Positions 51,706 to 54,986 of a DNA stretch of 54,986 bases are shown here, in pieces. The notes below the pieces were generated by a model. That model searched no databases. It was given only the letters and a program-made list of their open reading frames with translations, and was not told where the DNA came from. Origin of the DNA: Bacillota bacterium (GTDB lineage Bacteria; Bacillota; Clostridia; Christensenellales; SZUA-584); NCBI GenBank assembly GCA_023399095.1, contig JAEWQS010000100.1:1-54986 (forward strand), written 5' to 3'. The translations under genes and the position numbers were made by a program. Position 1 is the stretch's first letter. Every line of letters begins with the position of its first letter.

Positions 51706-53004
51706 ATGTATTGGAATAAAGATATCGAATGCATGGATCGCGAGCAGCTTCGCGCGATTCAGACCAAAAAGCTTCAGGCCACAGTCAAAAAGGTGTATGA
51801 AAACGTGCCTTTCTACAAAAAGGCTTTTGATGAAAAGGGCGTGAAGCCCGAGGATATCAAGAGCGTGGACGATGTCAGACTGCTGCCCTTCACGCTCAAG
51901 CAGGATTTGAGAGACAATTACCCGTTTGGACTTTTCGCTGTGCCGCAGGATGAAATTTGCCGTGTGCACGCATCATCCGGCACGACAGGCAAGCCCACCG
52001 TGGTGGGGTATACCAAGCGCGATATCAAAAACTGGGGCGACCTCATGGCGCGCACGTTTACTTTCGCGGGCGGATGCAAACAATCAGTGATACAGGTGGC
52101 TTACGGCTACGGTTTGTTTACTGGCGGTCTGGGCGCGCACTACGGCGCAGAGGCGCTGGGCGCGATGACGATACCCGTATCGGGCGGCAACACCAAGCGC
52201 CAAATCATGCTGATGCAGGATTTTGGCACCACGCTGTTGGCCTGCACGCCCTCATACGCGCTGTATCTCGCCGAAACGATGGAAGAGATCGGCGTAGACC
52301 CCAAAAGCTTAAAGCTCACGGGCGGCGTGTTTGGTGCGGAGCCTTGGACAGAAGCCATGCGAACCGAGATCGAGCAGCGGCTGAATCTTCTCGCGATTGA
52401 CATATACGGACTGTCCGAAATCATGGGTCCGGGTGTCGCGGCGGATTGCGAATACAAAAAAGGCTTGCACATCGCTGAGGATTTCTTCCTTGCCGAAATC
52501 ATCGATCCCGAAACGCTGGAGCCGGTTCCGTATGGGGAAAAGGGCGAGCTTGTCATCACCACGATCGACAAGGATGGCATTCCGCTGATCCGTTACCGCA
52601 CGCGCGACATCACATCACTGAGCATTGATACGTGCGGCTGCGGCCGTACCATGGCGCGCATGAGCAAGGTTTTGGGGCGCAGTGACGATATGCTGATCAT
52701 TCGCGGCGTCAACGTATTCCCGTCTCAGATCGAAGGTGTGCTTGTGGAGATGGCGGAGGTCGAGCCGCATTACCAGATCGTTGTGGATCGCGTGGACAAC
52801 ACCGACACGCTTGAGGTGCAGGTGGAGGTATCCGCCGACATTTTCTCGGATGAAATCAAGAGACTTGAAGCGCTTCAGAGAAAGATAAGCGCGAATATAC
52901 AGACGGTGCTGAGCATCGGCGTGCAGGTCACGCTGGTTGAACCGAAAACAATTGCGCGCAGCGAAGGCAAAGCCAAGCGCGTGATCGATAAGAGACAGCT
53001 TTAA
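51706..53004 (+). CDS. paaK: Phenylacetate-CoA ligase (second copy)
   Basis: A 432-residue paralog of the ligase at 48027, collinear throughout. The AMP loop HASSGTTGKPTVVGYTK and the C-terminal GRSDDMLIIRGVNVFPSQIE segment are intact. Both copies keep the catalytic Lys region (EGKAKRV). GAGGAGGA lies five bases before ATG 51706; the frame starts 15 bases earlier without need. Two ligases around one oxidoreductase suggests separate aryl acids, such as indoleacetate and phenylacetate. An ACT-domain gene follows. Confidence 0.92.
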   Translation: MYWNKDIECMDREQLRAIQTKKLQATVKKVYENVPFYKKAFDEKGVKPEDIKSVDDVRLLPFTLKQDLRDNYPFGLFAVPQDEICRVHASSGTTGKPTVVGYTKRDIKNWGDLMARTFTFAGGCKQSVIQVAYGYGLFTGGLGAHYGAEALGAMTIPVSGGNTKRQIMLMQDFGTTLLACTPSYALYLAETMEEIGVDPKSLKLTGGVFGAEPWTEAMRTEIEQRLNLLAIDIYGLSEIMGPGVAADCEYKKGLHIAEDFFLAEIIDPETLEPVPYGEKGELVITTIDKDGIPLIRYRTRDITSLSIDTCGCGRTMARMSKVLGRSDDMLIIRGVNVFPSQIEGVLVEMAEVEPHYQIVVDRVDNTDTLEVQVEVSADIFSDEIKRLEALQRKISANIQTVLSIGVQVTLVEPKTIARSEGKAKRVIDKRQL

Positions 53005-53023
53005 TAAATAAGGAGGCGTTGTT

Positions 53024-53452
53024 ATGATCAAGCAGATATCCGTTTTTGTGGAGAATAAGAAAGGTCGCTTGGCCAAGATTACGGAAGTGCTCGGACAGGG
53101 CGGGGTAGACCTTGTTGCGCTGTCTATCGCTGACACCACGAATTTCGGCATTATGCGATGCATCGTGAGCGATCCGGAAAAAGCGATTACAATGCTGAAA
53201 AACAATGGCTTCACAGCCAGCACCACTGAGGTGATCATCGCTGAGGTGACGGATCAGCCCGGCGGGTTGGCTCAGGTATTGAAGCTTCTTGATCAGGCGG
53301 ATATCAGCGTCGAGTATCTGTATTCCTTCGTGCGCACGCCAAACGAAAACGCGCTGATACTTTTTCGTGTCGAGGATATCGAAACAGCGACGAAAGCGCT
53401 CGAAAATGGCGGTGTGAAGCTGCTTTCCGAACAGGATCTTTATCATATCTAA
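53024..53452 (+). CDS. Tandem ACT-domain protein
   Basis: A 142-residue protein with two ACT domains: the first (2-65) opens QISVFVENKKGRLAKITEVL, and the second (70-140) has EVTDQPGGLAQVLKLL. ACT domains bind amino acids to regulate enzymes. Its place after the paaK-ior genes, as in other genomes, suggests sensing of an aromatic amino acid. AAGGAGGCG precedes the ATG. Partner unknown. Confidence 0.87.
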   Translation: MIKQISVFVENKKGRLAKITEVLGQGGVDLVALSIADTTNFGIMRCIVSDPEKAITMLKNNGFTASTTEVIIAEVTDQPGGLAQVLKLLDQADISVEYLYSFVRTPNENALILFRVEDIETATKALENGGVKLLSEQDLYHI

Positions 53453-53504
53453 TCCCTAAAAAAAGCGGACACCGTTTCTTAGGTGAACCTGAACAGAGGA
53501 ACAC

Positions 53505-54632
53505 ATGCTATTACGACCGACTTATGCAAAAGTCAATCTGAGTGCGATCAAGCGCAATGTCATCAACATAAAAAAGCATCTACCCGAGAATACAATGTTT
53601 TGTGCCGTGGCCAAGGCAGACGGCTATGGTCACGGCAGTGCAATGGTTTCCAAGACGGCTCTTGAAGCCGGCGCTGAGTGGATCGCGGTGGCGATTCCAG
53701 AGGAAGCCGCAGCACTAAGGGCTGACGGCATCGCAGGTTCCATACTCGTGCTGGGGCCGTCTAACCGTGCGCAATGGCGCAAAGGCGCCGACCTTGGTCT
53801 TTCCATGGTGGTGACGTCACAGTACTGCATGAGGAATGCGATTTCAGCCGCCAAAGAATTCGGTAAGACGATGAAACTGCACTTAAAAGTAGACACAGGC
53901 ATGAATCGCGTTGGTGTCAAAACGCTTGAGGAAGCCGGTGAGCTGCTGGATATTATTGAGAAGGAAGATGCGCTTGAACTTGAAGGGCTCATGACGCATT
54001 TTGCGACAGCGGATGAGGCAGACAAATCGTATACGCAGCAGCAAAACGAGAGATTCAAAGAATTTATCGCGCTGGTCAAAGGCCGCGGCTTTTCTCCCAT
54101 TATTCATGCCGCAAACAGCGGCGCTGCGCTGGATTGTCCCGAGCTTTCATACGATATGGTGCGTGTCGGCATTGCGATGTACGGCTGTTATCCCTCAGAT
54201 GAGGTGTGCAAGGACGTTGGGCTGGAACCCGCCATGTCATTGCATACGCAGATTTCGCATATTAAAACGATCGGCGCTGGGGAAAAACTAAGCTATGGGT
54301 GCACATATACCACGCCTCATGAGATGCGTGTCGCGACGCTGCCCATCGGTTATGCGGACGGTTTTAACCGGCTGCTGTCATGCAAGGGCGAGGTGCTTGT
54401 GGGCGGAAAACGCGCAAAAGTGGTCGGGCGCGTCTGCATGGATCAAATTCTCGTCGATGTGACGAGCATCGACAACGTCAAGCTGCATGATAATGTCGTG
54501 TGCTTTGGCAAACAGGGCGGCGCTATGCTTCCCGTCGAAGAGTACGCGACGCTTTGCGGCACGATTAACTACGAAATACTTTGCGCGCTCTCTCCGCGCG
54601 TACCCAGACTATATTACGAGGACGAACGATGA
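53505..54632 (+). CDS. alr: Alanine racemase
   Basis: A 375-residue PLP-dependent enzyme that makes D-alanine for peptidoglycan. The PLP lysine is Lys37 in AVAKADGYGHG, the second catalytic base is Tyr264 in LSYGCTYT, and the C-terminal beta domain carries VGRVCMDQILVDV. Fold type III barrel throughout. AACAGAGGAAC precedes ATG 53505. Its stop overlaps the start of the next gene (ATGA), so the two are translationally coupled. Confidence 0.95.
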   Translation: MLLRPTYAKVNLSAIKRNVINIKKHLPENTMFCAVAKADGYGHGSAMVSKTALEAGAEWIAVAIPEEAAALRADGIAGSILVLGPSNRAQWRKGADLGLSMVVTSQYCMRNAISAAKEFGKTMKLHLKVDTGMNRVGVKTLEEAGELLDIIEKEDALELEGLMTHFATADEADKSYTQQQNERFKEFIALVKGRGFSPIIHAANSGAALDCPELSYDMVRVGIAMYGCYPSDEVCKDVGLEPAMSLHTQISHIKTIGAGEKLSYGCTYTTPHEMRVATLPIGYADGFNRLLSCKGEVLVGGKRAKVVGRVCMDQILVDVTSIDNVKLHDNVVCFGKQGGAMLPVEEYATLCGTINYEILCALSPRVPRLYYEDER

Positions 54633-54986
54633 AAAACAAAATTAGGCAGGATATCCTTAGAAAAAGGCTGCTGATGGACTCGCGGGACGCGGAAATCGCA
54701 AGCGGACACATTATGCAGACACTTTTGGAGCTGGATTGCATCAAGAACGCCAGCTGCATCATGGCCTATTCTTCGCATAAAAACGAACCGAATATGCTGC
54801 CGCTTATGCACGCCCTGCTGGATATGGGCAAAAATGTGGCACTGCCTTACATTGCAACTGACGATAATTTGATTGCTGTGGCCTATAACAATGATTCGGT
54901 TATGAAAAGCAATGTGTACGGCATTGCCGAGCCCATTATCATGAACGAAAGTGAGCAGGCAGAGCCGGATGTCGTTCTCGTGCCGG
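54629..54986 (+). CDS. 5-formyltetrahydrofolate cyclo-ligase, N-terminal part (runs off window)
   Basis: The first 119 residues of a 5-FCL (YgfA-type) protein. Features: start KNKIRQDILRKR, a CIMAYSSHKNEPN segment, GKNVALPYI and the conserved YGIAEP followed by DVVLVP at the cut. This enzyme converts 5-formyl-THF to methenyl-THF with ATP. The gene overlaps alr by four bases. The C-terminal third is outside the window. Confidence 0.87.
   Translation, partial: MKNKIRQDILRKRLLMDSRDAEIASGHIMQTLLELDCIKNASCIMAYSSHKNEPNMLPLMHALLDMGKNVALPYIATDDNLIAVAYNNDSVMKSNVYGIAEPIIMNESEQAEPDVVLVP

Noticed and set aside
1..54986. tRNA, rRNA or prophage/integrase genes
   Set aside because: None recognised on either strand in the gaps between genes; a dedicated RNA search would be needed to exclude small RNAs.

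Overview
The window looks like a chromosomal segment from an anaerobic, Gram-positive-type member of the Firmicutes (Clostridia-like) of moderate G+C. The evidence is indirect but consistent: Shine-Dalgarno sites of the GGAGG type, GTG and TTG starts, a pyrophosphate-type phosphofructokinase, uvrB followed by uvrA, lipobox lipoproteins used as ABC binding proteins, a DivIVA-type protein, and a ferredoxin-linked indolepyruvate oxidoreductase. I saw no rRNA or tRNA genes, CRISPR arrays, insertion sequences or phage genes.

Left part (1-19.6 kb), G+C-richer housekeeping DNA. It holds the 3' end of a 2-oxoacid dehydrogenase E1 beta gene, then a repeat-rich stretch with one lone membrane-anchored unknown protein. 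A pfp - Dabb - uvrB - uvrA - diguanylate cyclase run follows. Next come a DUF1295 membrane protein and a divergent pair of unrecognised small proteins (11.5-12.7 kb), then murG - HEAT/methyltransferase - pfkB sugar kinase, and the guaB-guaA purine operon.

Middle part (19.6-34 kb), visibly more A+T-rich and perhaps a separately acquired block. It encodes an unknown lipoprotein, a ribose/galactose-type ABC importer (binding protein, double ATPase, permease), a GldA/GldF/GldG-type exporter with a DUF4340 protein, a second sugar-binding lipoprotein with no transporter of its own, and directly after it a membrane receptor with HAMP-PAS-GGDEF-HD-GYP architecture. A cysteine-rich protein ends the block. 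The orphan binding protein plus c-di-GMP receptor looks like a sugar-sensing module.

Right-centre (34-46 kb), a GDP-sugar cluster. pgcA (phosphohexomutase), manC, manA, gmd and fcl together cover the steps from fructose-6-phosphate to GDP-L-fucose. Downstream of manC are three tandem paralogous proteins resembling GT23/NodZ/FUT8-type fucosyltransferases. Only the middle one keeps the full HxRxTDK-type donor motif. The operon continues with an NAD-dependent epimerase, a SHOCT-domain protein and a DivIVA-like coiled-coil protein. Similar AT-rich elements lie in front of manC, manA and gmd. This cluster is the most likely undescribed system in the window: a dedicated surface-fucosylation locus.

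Right end (46-55 kb): a GyrI-like effector-binding protein divergent from an aldo/keto reductase, then paaK - iorA - iorB - paaK - ACT, an aryl-pyruvate oxidation and aryl-CoA ligase module, then alr and the start of a 5-formyltetrahydrofolate cyclo-ligase gene cut by the window edge.

Dispersed repeats stand out. A ~120-150 bp element occurs near 1.9 kb and 34.1 kb, with a fragment near 0.45 kb. A 46-bp tandem repeat sits in the pfp leader. The common TGTCATTCTGA-type inverted repeat occurs twice.
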